This document shows positions 46,131-57,956 of a DNA stretch of 64,000 nt, piece after piece (position 1 is the first letter of the stretch; each line of letters begins with the position of its first letter). The position numbers and the translations under genes are program-made. The notes beneath the pieces are model-generated. The model searched no databases. It was not told the DNA's origin and was given only the letters and a program-made list of their open reading frames with translations. Origin of the DNA: Amborella trichopoda (lineage: Eukaryota > Streptophyta > Magnoliopsida > Amborellales > Amborellaceae); assembly GCF_000471905.2 (NCBI RefSeq), contig NW_006494789.1:4147766-4211765 (forward strand), read 5' to 3'.

Positions 46131-46860
46131 TTAAACGGGAGCGAGGGTTTGGACGTGTTCAGGGAGAATGGCACAATCGATGTGACCTTGATGAACTTTC
46201 TCCACGACTATGGCCTTGAGCCCAGAGCAATCTTTGAGTTTGTGGCTAGACACTTGGTGGTATGGGCACCAGAGTCTTTCTGTGACCTGAGCAAGATGCT
46301 TAGGCTGTCTGGCAGGCTTGGGGGTGATGAGGCCCTGGTGGAGCATTGCTTTGAAGAGGGTCTAGAGAGGGTCTTTCTCAGTATTTTGCTGGGCTTATGT
46401 CAGGGGGTCTTTTTATACTGGTGGAAGAGAGATATGAGGGTGTCTTGTTGGGTTGCCTTGAACCTCTTGACACTGTTGCATCTTCTCGGCCAAAAGCTTA
46501 TTGAAGCCAGTGCATTCGCTAATATCGTGGCCTCGTACCGGGTGGTATGCGCACTATAGGTTCTCGGTCCCTGGAGGCAGGAACTTGGGTTGCCTCTTCA
46601 GCTTTGGGGTTGCGATCCCTTCTTCGAGCATTATAGAGAAAACATCACGAAGGATAGCGAGTGCCCCGTCGTCCTCCTTATCGTGACTATGTGAGATGCC
46701 TCAACTGCCCCGAATGCTTTTCTCAACTCTTCGAGCTTTATCCGACTCTTGTTGATAAGGGCTACGATAGTGTCGCTGAGCTTCTAGCAGTCATGAGTGG
46801 GGTGGGTCACTCTCTTGTGAACAGCACAATACTTCTAATTCGCCTCCTTCCCTAACGGCT
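46131..46860 (-). pseudogene. gag: gag nucleocapsid region with two CHHC knuckles (Element 2)
   Basis: First knuckle near 46784-46825: CAVHKRVTHPTHDC. Second at 46227-46268: CPYHQVSSHKLKDC. Both are C-X2-H-X4-H-X4-C. Between them the reading includes LEELRKAFGAVEASH, the same joining block as in Elements 1 and 3. Nucleocapsids use such knuckles to bind RNA. Stops and frame changes are present. Confidence 0.75.
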
Positions 46861-47093
46861 CTACAGTGGTGACCTCCGGCAGCCGGATCATGTTCTATTC
46901 TAACAGCAGTTGGAGCAGTGCAGGGGTCCACTCCGTGTCAAAGGGGTAAACCTTGTTCTGTTGCTGGGTCCAGTAGTCATTCTGCTTACTATTTTTTGGA
47001 GGCAGGATCACATTGTAGGATTGCTACTTACCCCCGGCCTGAGGTGTCCATGCCTTAGAGAGGTCGAGAGTTTGAGGAGTCGTGCCTTTGGTG

Positions 47094-48094
47094 TCAGTCA
47101 CGGTGACGGCTACGCTGATCATTGCCTTTTGAATTGCCCCGACTATTGGAGCGAGGGTTTGAGCCGGCAGGTTGCTGACGAGGGCTACCAAGATGCTTGA
47201 ACAATCCCTCGATACGAACTTCCTTGGAGATGAGTTCTGATAAAGAGGGTGGATTGGAGGCCTCGACATGTAGGGCGATCTTGGGAAGCATGTTCTGTAT
47301 GCAGATTTGGACCGCTTCCTTTCAGTCATAGGAGTGGCATGGAAAGTTTCTAACTCTCTCTACTTAGTGATGAACTTATAAACTGGCTCACCAGAGTCTT
47401 ACATTAGAGTGAGGAGCTCGATCGTTTCCATGTTCCTTTGGACTTCGTAGAAGCGTTGGTAGAACAACTGCTCCATTTCTTGCCAAGTGTGCACCGAGTT
47501 TATTGGCAGTCGAGCATTCCACTAGAAGGCTGGCCCTTCGAGAGTCTTGATGAAGTGGTAGAGGAGGAGACATCCATCAGTTGCCAGCCCCCGGTAGGCC
47601 GCATGGAAATGGGTCGTATGCTGGTGAGGAGACGTGGTACCATTGATCAGGGGGAGTTTCCCTTTTTGGTAGTTCGGGGGAAACGACACCTGGTCAATGT
47701 ACGAAAGATATGGCTTTTGGTAAAATGGCATCTCCTGCATGCCTGGGACCTTGTTTTTTACCATGGCATCTATGTGGGTTTGGGAGACCTCGCAAGAAGG
47801 GAAGCTGTCTTGGGAGACCGGTGGGGGAGTCTGCCTAGGAGCTGTGTCCTCGCCAGTTGGGGAATCGGACAAAGAAGGGGACCTGGAGGCCTCTAAGGGC
47901 TCCATCTTCCCCAGGATGGCTTGCATCATTTCATCAAACTTGTTCATCCTCTCCTCCTGAGCATTGTTCGGGTCATTGATTACCATGACACTGACCGTTT
48001 CTTCTAGGAGGTCAGAGTCAGGTGATGTAGTAGATTGTCGAGGCTGGTGAGTCGCGTGTGGCACGTTAGTCTGAAGGGGCTCAGCTTTCCTCAA
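47094..48094 (-). pseudogene. gag: gag capsid region (Element 2)
   Basis: ORF 47522-48094 (190 codons) runs from VSVMVINDPNNAQEERMNKF through FYQKPYLSYIDQVSFPPNYQ to IKTLEGPAF. After a stop the domain goes on as NARLPINSVHTWQEMEQLFY and IEGLFKHLGSPRQQP near 47150. It matches Element 1 at 51999-52948 closely. Best-preserved gag of the window. Confidence 0.85.
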
Positions 48095-48178
48095 CTGAAC
48101 TCAGGCTTTATATGCCGATCTTGTGAGAACTGGTTCTTGACGGTCTTGGGACCGTGGCTTCTGGGTGGTGATCACCGA

Positions 48179-49483
48179 TCAGTACTCTTGGACTTGCTCA
48201 GGCTTCGGAGTTTGAAGAGGGAAAAAGAGAATACAAAGTAGGAGGTTGTCAGGGGTGGTGACTTTGACTGCCTTGAAGGCTTCCCAGGTGAGGATCTGTA
48301 GGCCTCTCTTCTGCTTGATCCTGAGGCGGCTGTGGACCTCATTCCAGAACTGAGTCTGAGACCTGAACTGCCCCATTGTTTTTGAACACGTGAGGGCCAT
48401 ATCTATGAGCTGGAGCAGGGAGTGGTGCCCAAGGATGGAGTGCAGCTTGGGTTCTTGTCTTGGAACCTGGAGGCCTCTGTTCGACATCAAGTTGTTGCCC
48501 CAAATTCCTTTGTGAGGTAAGGGTGTTAGGCTGACTCGAGGTTGACTCAAGATGGTACTCTTAAGGAAGACCTTCGAGTACCAGGGCTCGAGGTGCTTGC
48601 TTAGTGTCGGGACAGCGACAGAGGAAAGAGGGGCCGGCTCATGACTCCACCTGAGTCTGGATCCGAGAGGGACCTGTAAAGATGGTGCGTGTGCACTTTT
48701 AGGGTTAGCCGTCTGGGTTACTTGGGGGTGAGCCCCGGCTCTGTCAATGGGTTTGCCCTGATGAGGTCGAGACGCATGAGCTTGTGCTTGCGCTTATAAG
48801 GGACGAGGTGGGAGCTCGTCTCTCACAAGGTGAAGTCGTGTGTACTGGGAGGGAGGACCAAGTGGTCGACCTTCCTGTGCTCGAGGTGGCATAAAGCTAG
48901 CGCTACCCCGAGCTGTGGAAAGTGAATGCATGGCGCATGTCGGGTTTGGCCCGAGGAGGTCTAGCCCTATAAGCGAGTTCAAGGCAAGGTGAGGTTGCTC
49001 TGAGGTGTGGCTCGAGTGGATAGACCATGAGCCATTGAGTGTGTGTGAGGGGTGAAGACCTCAGGGCCTCCGCCTCTATGTACCGACCCTCCAGATGTGG
49101 GGGCTCAGAGTAGTGAAGGAGCATGGAGGGTTGCCTTGAGGCGAACCTCAGGAGCGACTAGTAGGGATAAATGGGGCAGCCTTCCAATGTATTGCAGAAG
49201 TAGAACTGGTGAGAGATTTTCCAATAACTTGGTGTGTGACGGCAGAAGTGCTACCCATACAAGGGGCCTTGGCGGAAAATCCACCAAGGAAAGAGTGCTG
49301 GGAGGCGGTTAAGTCCCCTTTCGTACCGATCCAAGTGAGAACTTGGGAGCCAGACCATGAGTCTTGACTTAGAAGAAGAGTAGGGAAGGATGCTTGAGCG
49401 ACTCGCTTCCTTAGGACAACTACGAGTGCAGGGATAAGGATGTCCCCGACCCAAACGAACGGGTTGAACAACCCAGGTGCCAT
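48179..49483 (-). pseudogene. conserved ORF upstream of gag, or gag N-terminus (Element 2)
   Basis: Starts MAPGLFNPFVWVGDILIPAL at 49483, about 70 bp after the primer site, and is open to 49148 (112 codons). Later parts read HPTLNG-like and ARPPRAKPDMRHAFTF in shifted frames. ORF 48179-48550 (LGHHSLLQLIDMALTCSKTM, RLRIKQKRGLQILT) is the segment just before gag. Same order as in Elements 1 and 3. Confidence 0.65.
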
Positions 49484-49551
49484 AAAAATAAGTGCAAAAA
49501 GTAAAGAAGGAAACTGATCAAACATGAGCGAACCGACTATGTGGTAGTAAG

Positions 49552-49569
49552 TCCCCAGTGGAGTCACCA
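49552..49569 (-). other. primer-binding site, tRNA-Arg type (Element 2)
   Basis: Minus strand TGGTGACTCCACTGGGGA, one change from the Element 1 site, three bases inside the LTR end. Confidence 0.75.
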
Positions 49570-49572
49570 AGC

Positions 49573-51900
49573 TAGTTAGGTGCCTCGATCTCACCCTCCA
49601 GATTTAGGTGATCTGGTGGCACATGTCTCAGGTTTTTGGTGGACCTGGTATTTGAGATCACTCTCTCGGAACCTTGCTCTAGGGCAAAGGAAGATATACC
49701 CACCAATGAGAGAGGAATTTTATGTGGGTTCAAGATTTACTCGGGCTGGCTTGCGTGGGCGTCCTCTTAGATCAAGAAGAAAGCCCCCCAGCTGCTAGAA
49801 CTGGTTTGGAATCACCTCCCTTGACCTGTAATCCTCTTGTTTTTTTGCAGAACACTTCTATGGTGAATTTGTAAGACAAGTGGGTCGAAGGGACCCACCC
49901 TTGTCTTAGGGCGATGGCCGTTCACATGAAATGGTGATGAAGTGCAAGGTTAGATGAAAGATAGAAAGAAGAAGAGAGCTTGACAGAGAGGAGAGACTAG
50001 CATGACAACCAGAAGCCACTGACTCGTAGTGGTAGCAAGACGGCCATGGTTCATAGGACCAGCACGGTGACAATACTACTCGAAACCAAGGTCGACGCGT
50101 TAGTGGTAGGCTAGGTTTACCCTCAGTCAAGTGAGAAGAGAAAGAGGTGAAGAGGAAAGAATGAGACGACAAAGAGAAGGGGAGACACCAGTAGGCATCG
50201 CGGTGGGCAATGCAAGGAGACGGTGCATCCCTTGTGGACGGTGCTAGCTTCTGACGAGGAACACCGCGATAGTTTCTCCTAGGTCGTGCGATGATAGGCG
50301 TGGGACTCAGGGAGAACTGCGATGAGCATCGGGCACGTAGAGGAGGCTCGCGGAGGGAGATAGGTGTTGTCCAAAACCCCTAGCGGGTGGCAATAGGCAT
50401 CGCCGTCTACACTAAACGCATGATAGGGAGAGACCCCAGCGGGCGGCAACAAACCTTACCATCTGGGCTCTTCACTGAGACGTCAAATCTACGTCTGTGG
50501 GCGGCGATGGGCAGCGCCATCTACAGACCTCACTTGAAGGAAGAAACAAATGAGTTGTAGGGGAAGGAGACTCGCGCATGGCGTTGCCATCGCCATGCAT
50601 GCCCTGTGAGACCGAGGGAGAGGCAGGCATGACACTGCCACTGCCACTCTGTGCATGGCCTCCGCAAGAAACTTAGACAAGGAAGAGGGAGAAGAGAGGC
50701 GAGAAGAGAGAGAAGAAGAAATGAAAAATAAGAAAGAGAGAAGGTTTACCTCAACCCTAAGGGTATCGATCGAACGTTTCTCTCACTCACTTTCTCTCTC
50801 AAGCGTGCCACCACAATGGTAAGAAAGAGAAACTTGTATTAAGTGAAAACTCTCTCTTGTGTGTGTGTATGTATCTGTCTTCTTTCTTATTTTCTACGTA
50901 CAATGATGGTACGTATATATAGAAGTGTGCCCAAGCATGGGTGGATGATCAAACGTAACCCTAATTGTTGGAAATTATGATTAAATTGAATTAAAAGAAA
51001 TTATAAAATAGGGTACAAAATGACAGATTTACCCCTTTCTAACAAGTTTTAGAATTCTAAAATAGTAACTGTGTTGCCCTAGGACTTGCGTGATCTTGCA
51101 TGGCTGATCCGGAGTCGTTCTGATGCCCAGTTGATCTTAAGATAATTTTTTTCTTGTAGGGCTCGGCATGGCGATTGATTGGATACCACCTTCGAGCCAT
51201 GGATAGAATTTTTGGTGCACGATCATGTGACTTGAATTTTGAGTAGATCCTGAAACTTCAAATCAATAGTGTGTTTGTTCCTTGATGTTTTTCTGTGTTT
51301 TCTTTGTTGAATCACACTGAACATGCAACTACGATCAAGGGGCACCAAACGTAGCTCGTTCGGGTATCGTCACAGGGCGTGCCACATATCGAATCGCTCA
51401 ACATGCTCACCAAATTTGAGCATGATCTGATGTGGTATGACTAAGATATGAGTATCATAAGTCACTGGTTGTGACTGTCCCTTCAATGGTGTAGTGTTAC
51501 AGGGTGGTCGGACGAGAATAGCATGCGGCTCCTCTGTTTCAGTCTTTTGCCTACAACTTCTTCTTGGAATGTCCTTTTAAGCTAAAATTTGACACCTGAG
51601 GGTTTTCAACTGTACTGAATCCAATAGAAGTATTCCCACAACAATTTGAGATGCTGAAAATGTAGCTCTAGTTATATGGATCCATTTTAGGGTGCTAGAG
51701 GACGATTCTGTAGGAACTATTTCTCAATTTGCACTGCCTTAAACATGTCGGAATACGACGAAACTTAGCAGGAGACTTTTGAGAGATCTCATGAAGATCG
51801 TGGCTAGTTCTGGCGTTGTTCTGAGACTGTTAAAATTTCCACTACTTGCTATGCTTTTATTGAGCGGGGGCCCCACGTTGATGAAAAATACTTTCCAACA
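49573..51900 (-). repeat. 5' LTR of Element 2
   Basis: Starts TGTTGGAAAGTATTTTTC at 51900 (minus) and ends TAACTA at 49573, followed by the primer site. About 270 bp shorter than 13103-15697, mostly through a deletion near 51360-51390 of sequence kept in the other copy. Confidence 0.9.
50911..50922 (-). promoter_or_regulatory. LTR TATA box (Element 2, 5' LTR)
   Basis: CTATATATACGT on the minus strand in the conserved context. Confidence 0.65.
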
Positions 51901-51905
51901 CTCAC

Positions 51906-52948
51906 TACTCAATTTCAAGACCATCAAGAACCGGTACTCATGAGATGGCATACAAGGCTTGAGTCCAGTCGGGGTAGGCTAAACCACTCCAAACTTACTT
52001 GCCACGCAGCACTCGCCGACCACGGCAGTCCACTGTCCCGCTAGACTCCGACTTGTCAGAACAGACGGTCAGCGTCATGGTGATCAATAACCCAGATGAC
52101 GCTCAAGAGGAGTGGATGAACAAGTTCGAGGAAATGATGCAAGCCATCCTTGAAAAGATGGAATGCCTCGTGGCCTCCAGGTCCCCTTCTTCGATCGAGT
52201 CCTCGACTGATGAGGACACAGTTCCCAGGCAAACTCCACCACCAACCTCCTAAGACAGTTCTACCTCCCTTGGGGTCTCCCAAACAGACATAGATACGAT
52301 GGTGGCCCATAGCCTCAAGAACGAGGCATGCAGGAGATTCCGCTCTATCAAAAGCCATACCCTTCGTACATAGACCAAGTACCCTTCCCTCCAAACTATC
52401 AAAAAGGGTAGCTCCCCCTGTTCAACAGTAATACATATCTTCACCAGCATATTGCCTACTTCCAAGCGGCCTGTCGAGAGATGGCAACCGACAGATGACT
52501 CCTCCTACGCCAGTTTGTTAAAACTCTTGAAGGGCCAGCCTTCCAGCGGTATGCTTGACTGCTTCCCAACTCAGTACACACATGGGAAGAGATGTAATAG
52601 CTATATCAACGCTTCTACGAAGTCCAAAGGAACGTGGAGACCATCGAACTCCTCACATTAATGCAAGACCCTGGAGAGCCGGTTGACAAGTTCATCACCC
52701 ACTGGAGAGAGTTGGCAACCTTCCATGCCACTCCCATGATTGAGAAGGAAGCAGTTCAGTCCTTCATACGGAACATGCTTCCTGAGATTGCTCTACATAT
52801 CGAGGCATCCAATCAACCCTCCATCTCAGAGCTCATCTCCAAGGCAGTTCGTATTGAAGGATTATTCAAGCACCATGGCAACCCTCGCCAACAACCTGTC
52901 AGCTCAAACTCACTCCACCAGTCAGAGCAGCCAAAAGGCAGTGATTAG
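51906..52948 (+). pseudogene. gag: gag capsid region (Element 1)
   Basis: Continues Element 1 from 13102. ORF 51999-52253 reads VSVMVINNPDDAQEEWMNKF and EMMQAILEKMECLVASRSP. After frame changes, YPSYIDQVPFPPNYQKG (about 52368-52418) and the last third in ORF 52634-52948: ETIELLTLMQDPGEPVDKFI, PEIALHIEASNQPSISELI, EGLFKHHGNPRQQP. At least three stops or frame changes. Confidence 0.85.
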
Positions 52949-53126
52949 CGTGGCTATCATTGTGGCTGACACCAAAGGCTCGGCTTCTCAAACCCTTGAC
53001 CTTTCCAAGGCAGGTGCGTCTCTAGTCAGGGGCAAGCAGTAGTCCTACAATAACATCCCACCTCCTAAAAACTCTGGGCGAAGCGACTACTTGGTCCAGC
53101 ACTAGAATAAGGTTTACCCCTTTGAC

Positions 53127-53875
53127 ATGGAGTGGACGCCTGCACTACTTCAACTGCAGCTAGAACAAAACATGATACAATTGCCGGAGGCCAATACTGT
53201 GGAGTGGCCTGGGCAGGAGGCAAATGAGAAATACTGCTTCTATCACAGAAGGGTCTGCCACCCCACTTACGACTGTTATGAGCTCAACGATACGAGTGAA
53301 GCCCTTATCAACAAGGTTCAGATGAAGCTCAAAGAGTTGAAGAAACCATTCGGGGAAACAGAGGCTTCTCACGTAGTCATGATCCAAGAGGACAACGAGG
53401 CACCCACCACCCTTCATGGATTTTTCTCCATAATGCTCGAGGAAGGGCTCGTCACCCCCAAGCCGGCAAGGTAGCCCAAGTTCCTGCCTTCAAGAATTGA
53501 GAACCTCTGGTGTGCGTATCACTAGATATGACGCTATGATGTCAGTGAATGTATTGGCTTTCACAAGCTCTTAGTAGAAAAGATGCAGCAGTGCTAGGAA
53601 CTTCAAGGAAGCCTAGGAGGACGCCCTCTAATTCCTCTTTTGCTAGTACGAGAAGACCACCCGACACCAGCCTAGGGCATGTAGGACTAGACCCTCTGCA
53701 GGCCCTCTTTGAGGCAATTCTCCAACAGGGTCTCACCACTCCCATGCCCGCTAAGCAGCCGAAACTCCCCTCCCAGGGCACGAAAAAACTTTGGTGCCAA
53801 TATCACCAAATATGGGGCCACGAACTCAACGAGTGCACAGGGTTTGAAGATATAGTCATGGAGAAAGTCCAGTAA
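53127..53875 (+). pseudogene. gag: gag nucleocapsid region with two CHHC knuckles (Element 1)
   Basis: ORF 53127-53471 holds the first knuckle at 53235-53276, CFYHRRVCHPTYDC, then ALINKVQMKLKELKKPFG. ORF 53549-53875 holds the second at 53795-53836, CQYHQIWGHELNEC, after GLTTPMPAKQPKL. Both are C-X2-H-X4-H-X4-C. In the first, the usual Gly before the second His is Cys. Confidence 0.8.
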
Positions 53876-54920
53876 GGCCACATCTTTTGCATGGTTCTCC
53901 TGGAACATGCCCAGGCTGTCATTCTCATTCCAATGGAAGTCGCACTACCAGCGCCTCTTGAATCTACACTGGACACTTTGGAGCCTTCGACCTCTCAGCC
54001 TTGGAAAATCTACCATGGGTAGAGTAGGCTCAAATCCTTAAAAAGTGAGGCAGTCTACCAAGCAAGGGCTGCTCACCAGCTTGCCAAACACTCCCTCAAG
54101 GATCTCAAAGGAGACGGTAGGCACTTAGGTCAGCCCGCCGAAGGAATCATCCTCTTTAGCCACCAGTCGAGGATGAGCTCCTCAGGCCCCTTCCTCCACT
54201 TCCGACCTTGCAAAATTTTATCCCAAGTGCGGTCTGCCTCGTCCTTTCGTCCAATCAGGCAGATGGCCTTGAGTCATGGATATCTCAGGAGTCAACCAAA
54301 ATTGGTGATGATGTTAAAAGCACCCCACAATGGTCAAAACTGGGGCATGACCTTAAATACCCCCTGCAAATGTCCAACGCTGGTGACGACATAAAAAGCT
54401 TCTCGGAACGTTTTAACTCTTCTTTTCCTCCCCCCTCTTCTATTTTCTCCACAGGTATAGCTCGACGGTGCTCAGAATTCGACACTCTAAGCAAAGAGTT
54501 TGGAGACACTAGCCTCACTCAGCCACAGCAAGAGCGCCTCAGAGAGATATTGGCTCAAGCAGTGGGAGTCTCACAGCCACTGACGCTCGGTCAACCCAAG
54601 CACAGACTGAGTCTTCTTCAGGCTCCCATTCCGAAGAGGCCTCCCACATGGTACAAATCTTGGAAGTACCAGCTAGCATGGGGTAAATGGGTTTAAGATC
54701 GGGAAAGAAGCTACAACCTACACCTCAAAAGCTCAAAGCCCTCAAGTTTCCTGATCCTCCACTTTCCCCCAAACCTCAACCTCAAACCTCTAAATCCCTA
54801 ATCTAAGCCCCTGTTACTTCTTCATCAACCCACACTGCATTGTCTGAACAACAAAGTCAGCTGGTGTAGCAAACCAACACCCAACCAAAGCCTGTCCCTA
54901 AGCCTACCCTACCACCCACC
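53876..54920 (+). pseudogene. gag-protease spacer (Element 1)
   Basis: ORF 54208-54696 (162 codons) carries ESTKIGDDVKSTPQWSKLGH, SNAGDDIKSFSERFNS and EFGDTSLTQPQQERLREILA, matching Elements 2 and 3. Ser/Pro/Thr-rich, no motif. Confidence 0.65.
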
Positions 54921-54923
54921 TCA

Positions 54924-55757
54924 GTGATAGGATTAGGAACACATAACACTAATGAGGATAAAGTGAAATATGATGTAAATGGGCACTTGAAAAAGATTCC
55001 ATCCCTTTTAAGTATCTATGACGCCCTCCTGCTATCTAGAGCCTACTGTATGGCTCTAGTGCAAGCTCTTTCTAACCCAGAGGTATACGAGACCAAAGTG
55101 GAGCCCATTGAAGTCAACCTGGCCATCCTGAGTGGGTGGTTGGAAATATCTTTCTCTGAAGATGACCTTTAGTTAGGTGGAAAATTCCACAATCGCCCCC
55201 TCTTCGTGAATGGTGAACTTCATGCTTACCCTCCCAATCGGATCATGCTAGACGGAGGGTCAGTAGTCAACTTGATCCCAAGAAGGATCCTCACTCGATT
55301 GGGATTAGGGTCTGACAACCACACTCCTACCCACATCACTGTGCAAGGGTTCAACCCGTCAAGAGAAAAGCCAGCCGACACAGTGCGCCTTCTTCTCAAG
55401 ATCAGTGATCTCAACGATTACACTCAATTCCATGTAATCTACACTGATACCTCCTACAACGTCATGCTTGACCGTCCTTGACTTCACTATTGGGGGGTGG
55501 TTCCTTCCACACTCCACCAATGTTTCAAGTATAGTCGAGATGAAAGACAACACACAGTCTATGCTGACAAAAGACTGTTGCCCATAGCTGAGACTCACTA
55601 TGCCGATGCCATGTACTACTTAAGAGATCTTCCAGAGCCAAAAAAGTCAAAAGATGATGATCGAAAGTCTATGAGGGTGTCAAGACCTTCGTCTCATGAT
55701 GACGTGGAGGATCTAGGGCGAATGATCACATATATGTTCAAAGAAGAGGAAAGATAA
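54924..55757 (+). pseudogene. pro: retropepsin-like protease (Element 1)
   Basis: Reads KVKYDVNGHLKKIPSLLSIY, then FVNGELHAYPPNR and the active-site loop MLDGGSVVNLIPRRIL with its Asp at 55251. The C-terminal strands follow in frame (TVRLLLKISDLNDYTQFHVI, TDTSYNVMLDRP) up to a stop at 55479. The tail VPSTLHQCFKYSRDERQHTV continues in ORF 55497-55757. One more stop at 55170. It is more complete than the Element 2 copy. Confidence 0.8.
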
Positions 55758-56500
55758 GGCAAGATCCTCCGATTGACCCCTATCCACCCAAGTATACTTT
55801 GCCACCTCTTCGAGGTCGTGGTTTCCTCTCCTGAAGGCGAAGCTCCTCCCTCTACTTCGAATTCGCCAAAACAAAATGACGAGTCAGAAGTAGCCCATGA
55901 GCCTGAGGAAGACCTTCCAATGCTAAGAGTCACCTATACGTCAGACCAGCCAAAGGTTCTGCATATCCCCATTACCCTTCTAGAGGCAGAACTAGCGCAC
56001 CAACTGCCACGGAAGGTGTTCCATCCTTCTTAAACAAGGAAATCACTGGCAGCCAAACGAAGGACTTACACTTCTCTGGAGTTTCAAGGAAGTACAGGCT
56101 GACAAGAGCCAGCCCTCTGGCTTTCAGGAACTAGACTTCATGGAGGAGCTTAGGAGCGAGGTGCGTAGCCTCCAAAATCAGCTGAAGGCTATGATCGTCG
56201 CTTCAAAGCACTTAAAGGAGTTTGTTCCTGAGACTATGACTTATGATGAACTCAAGACCAATGCACCTCGAATCAAAACCAGGGCCCCCCTAGACTAGAG
56301 AATTTATAGCGAGCAGGCTCATCAAATCATGAGAACTATGAATTATGAGCCCCTTTCCAATCAAAAACTTAGGGGTGAGGAAGCAATTGCTCCCCCATTT
56401 GAGGTCGTTGAAGCCACAACAGGCTGCCACAAGATGAAGCAAGGAGTGGGCCATTCTTTCTTGTCTCAAACCATGAAAGGGTGGAAGCAATGAAACGAAA
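55758..56500 (+). pseudogene. post-protease tail (Element 1)
   Basis: ORF 55773-56033 ends with LRVTYTSDQPKVLHIPITLL; then TYDELKTNAPRIKTRAPLD, QAHQIMRTMNYEPLSNQK and EEAIAPPFEVVEAT. Matches Element 2, and shows the uninterrupted target (56360-56390) of Element 3. Unknown function. Confidence 0.7.
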
Positions 56501-57130
56501 GAAAAGGGAAGTTCATTTCTTTTATTGCACTGGAAAAAGTTCCAAGTTACAATCGAAAGCCCATTATCAGGGAAGTTACAAAGCTTATGCATCTAAGGAT
56601 AAGAGGATGATTACAGGACAAGAGAAACGCCCTCGTATAGAGGAAGCAAACCCACCAAAGAATCCTTCCCCCATGAAGTTAGCCTCTGTCCCACCAAGGA
56701 AAATGGTTACAAGCCAAGAGAACAAGCAAACCACTTCCGAGTCAGCTTCAATTCATCTCATGAGTATATCAAATATACAAGGCAGACTTCTTTGGCAAAG
56801 AGGGAGAGCGTACTCTATTCACAATGGACGCCCTTCCACAAAACAACATGCACTTCACGGCTGTGCTGAAAGACTTTGCTTCGAACACATTGCGATGGCA
56901 AGGCCTCCCTGTTTGCCATCACTCTTAACTCTCACGAGGCATCGCCATCCGAGGTCATCACCGTGCGCAACACAATGCCACGTTCTATCATCACCACGGG
57001 CAGGCTAATGCCATGCGGGACTATCGCCTCGAGCCTCATACCCCCAAGTATGGCAATCACCGGGTATGGCCTAGGGACATGAGAAGGCGGCGGTGCATGC
57101 GACTTAAAGTCATGCATGACTTTCAAGTAC
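56501..57130 (+). pseudogene. coding-like segment after the protease tail, unrecognised (Element 1)
   Basis: Open frames on the + strand (56481-57008, 175 codons) and, in another frame, KVPSYNRKPIIREVTKLMHL and DALPQNNMHFTAVLKDFASN (about 56835-56890). The latter looks like retroelement protein but I cannot place it. Element 2 lacks this segment. Confidence 0.35.
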
Positions 57131-57956
57131 CTTGGTTCCTACTTTTCCCAATTACCAAGGGACATTGACTGCCACGCCTCTTCAGTTCCCCCAACCGTTG
57201 CCCCTCACTGACGGTCCACTTTCTTGCGTTCGCCTACCCCACAATCCTGCAGGCTTCGTCAGAAACACACGTCCAACCACTGGGATCCCTTGGCTGACCA
57301 TGTTCTTTCCCTTATCGGAGTGGCTTCTCCCTGTCAAAAACACTATTTCGCTCAACGGGAAGCTCCCATCTGACCCTGTTTTTTCCGCTTTTTTTGATGG
57401 CTGAAAATATCATGAAAAAAACTGGGAAAACCCCTCCCCGTCTCCTGCTTGTTATTGGAGTTAACAAAAACCACCTGAAATCCTCGAAAGCTTCCCTGCA
57501 ACCCTGTGGGTCTTCCCTCTGCCCTGATTTCCCACTTCAGCAGCTCACTAAAGCTCATCGAAATTTCACTAAGTTTCTGATGAGCTCAATGTAGCCCCTT
57601 CCCCTTCTCCTCCAACAACCAGAAGGCTGACAAAGATCTTTGAACTCTTTGCGACGTCCCCTTAGTAGCAGAACGACTGGAGGAACACTCGAACCTGGGC
57701 ATGGGACCACTGAAAATTTTGCTAAGGCCCCGAGAAGCCTCGACACTCACCGAAAAGTCTTCGCCATCACCCTAGGGAGATTTGCACTTCCTAAAGCTCG
57801 TCGAAAAAAACTCCTAAGGGCCTGTTTTTGCAAGATTTTGGCCGGGAAGTGCTCATCAAAAAACGCCCGCCAGAAGCTTTGGTTTTCTCTCTCTCTCTAA
57901 AAAGTCCTTCTACTATTTTACCCTACGGTAAAACATTAAAGTGGGGTTTCTCCCCA
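57131..57956 (-). other. leader region of the antisense promoter (Element 1)
   Basis: 57395-57956 matches, in reverse complement, Element 2 at 19080-19620 (for example the AACTGTTGAAGTGGG and GGGGCTGCATTGAGCTC blocks). 57131-57394 has no supported gene. The acidic ORF seen in Element 2 is missing here. Confidence 0.6.

Larger units (their letters stand above)
13103..51900 (-). mobile_element. Element 2: Tat/Ogre-like gypsy element on the minus strand, split by Elements 3 and 4
   Basis: Parts are 43682-51900, 25241-26098 and 13103-20607, about 16.6 kb without the nested copies. LTRs are 49573-51900 (5') and 13103-15697 (3'). Flanks are ATCAC (13098-13102) and CTCAC (51901-51905), four of five bases equal. 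It lies inside the gag-side sequence of Element 1. Reading on the minus strand: LTR, primer site, upstream ORF, gag, knuckles, protease, tail, then an ORF in the opposite direction, reverse promoter, tandem repeats and LTR. RT, RNase H and integrase are absent; the protease tail is followed directly by the 3' end of the antisense ORF. Confidence 0.85.
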
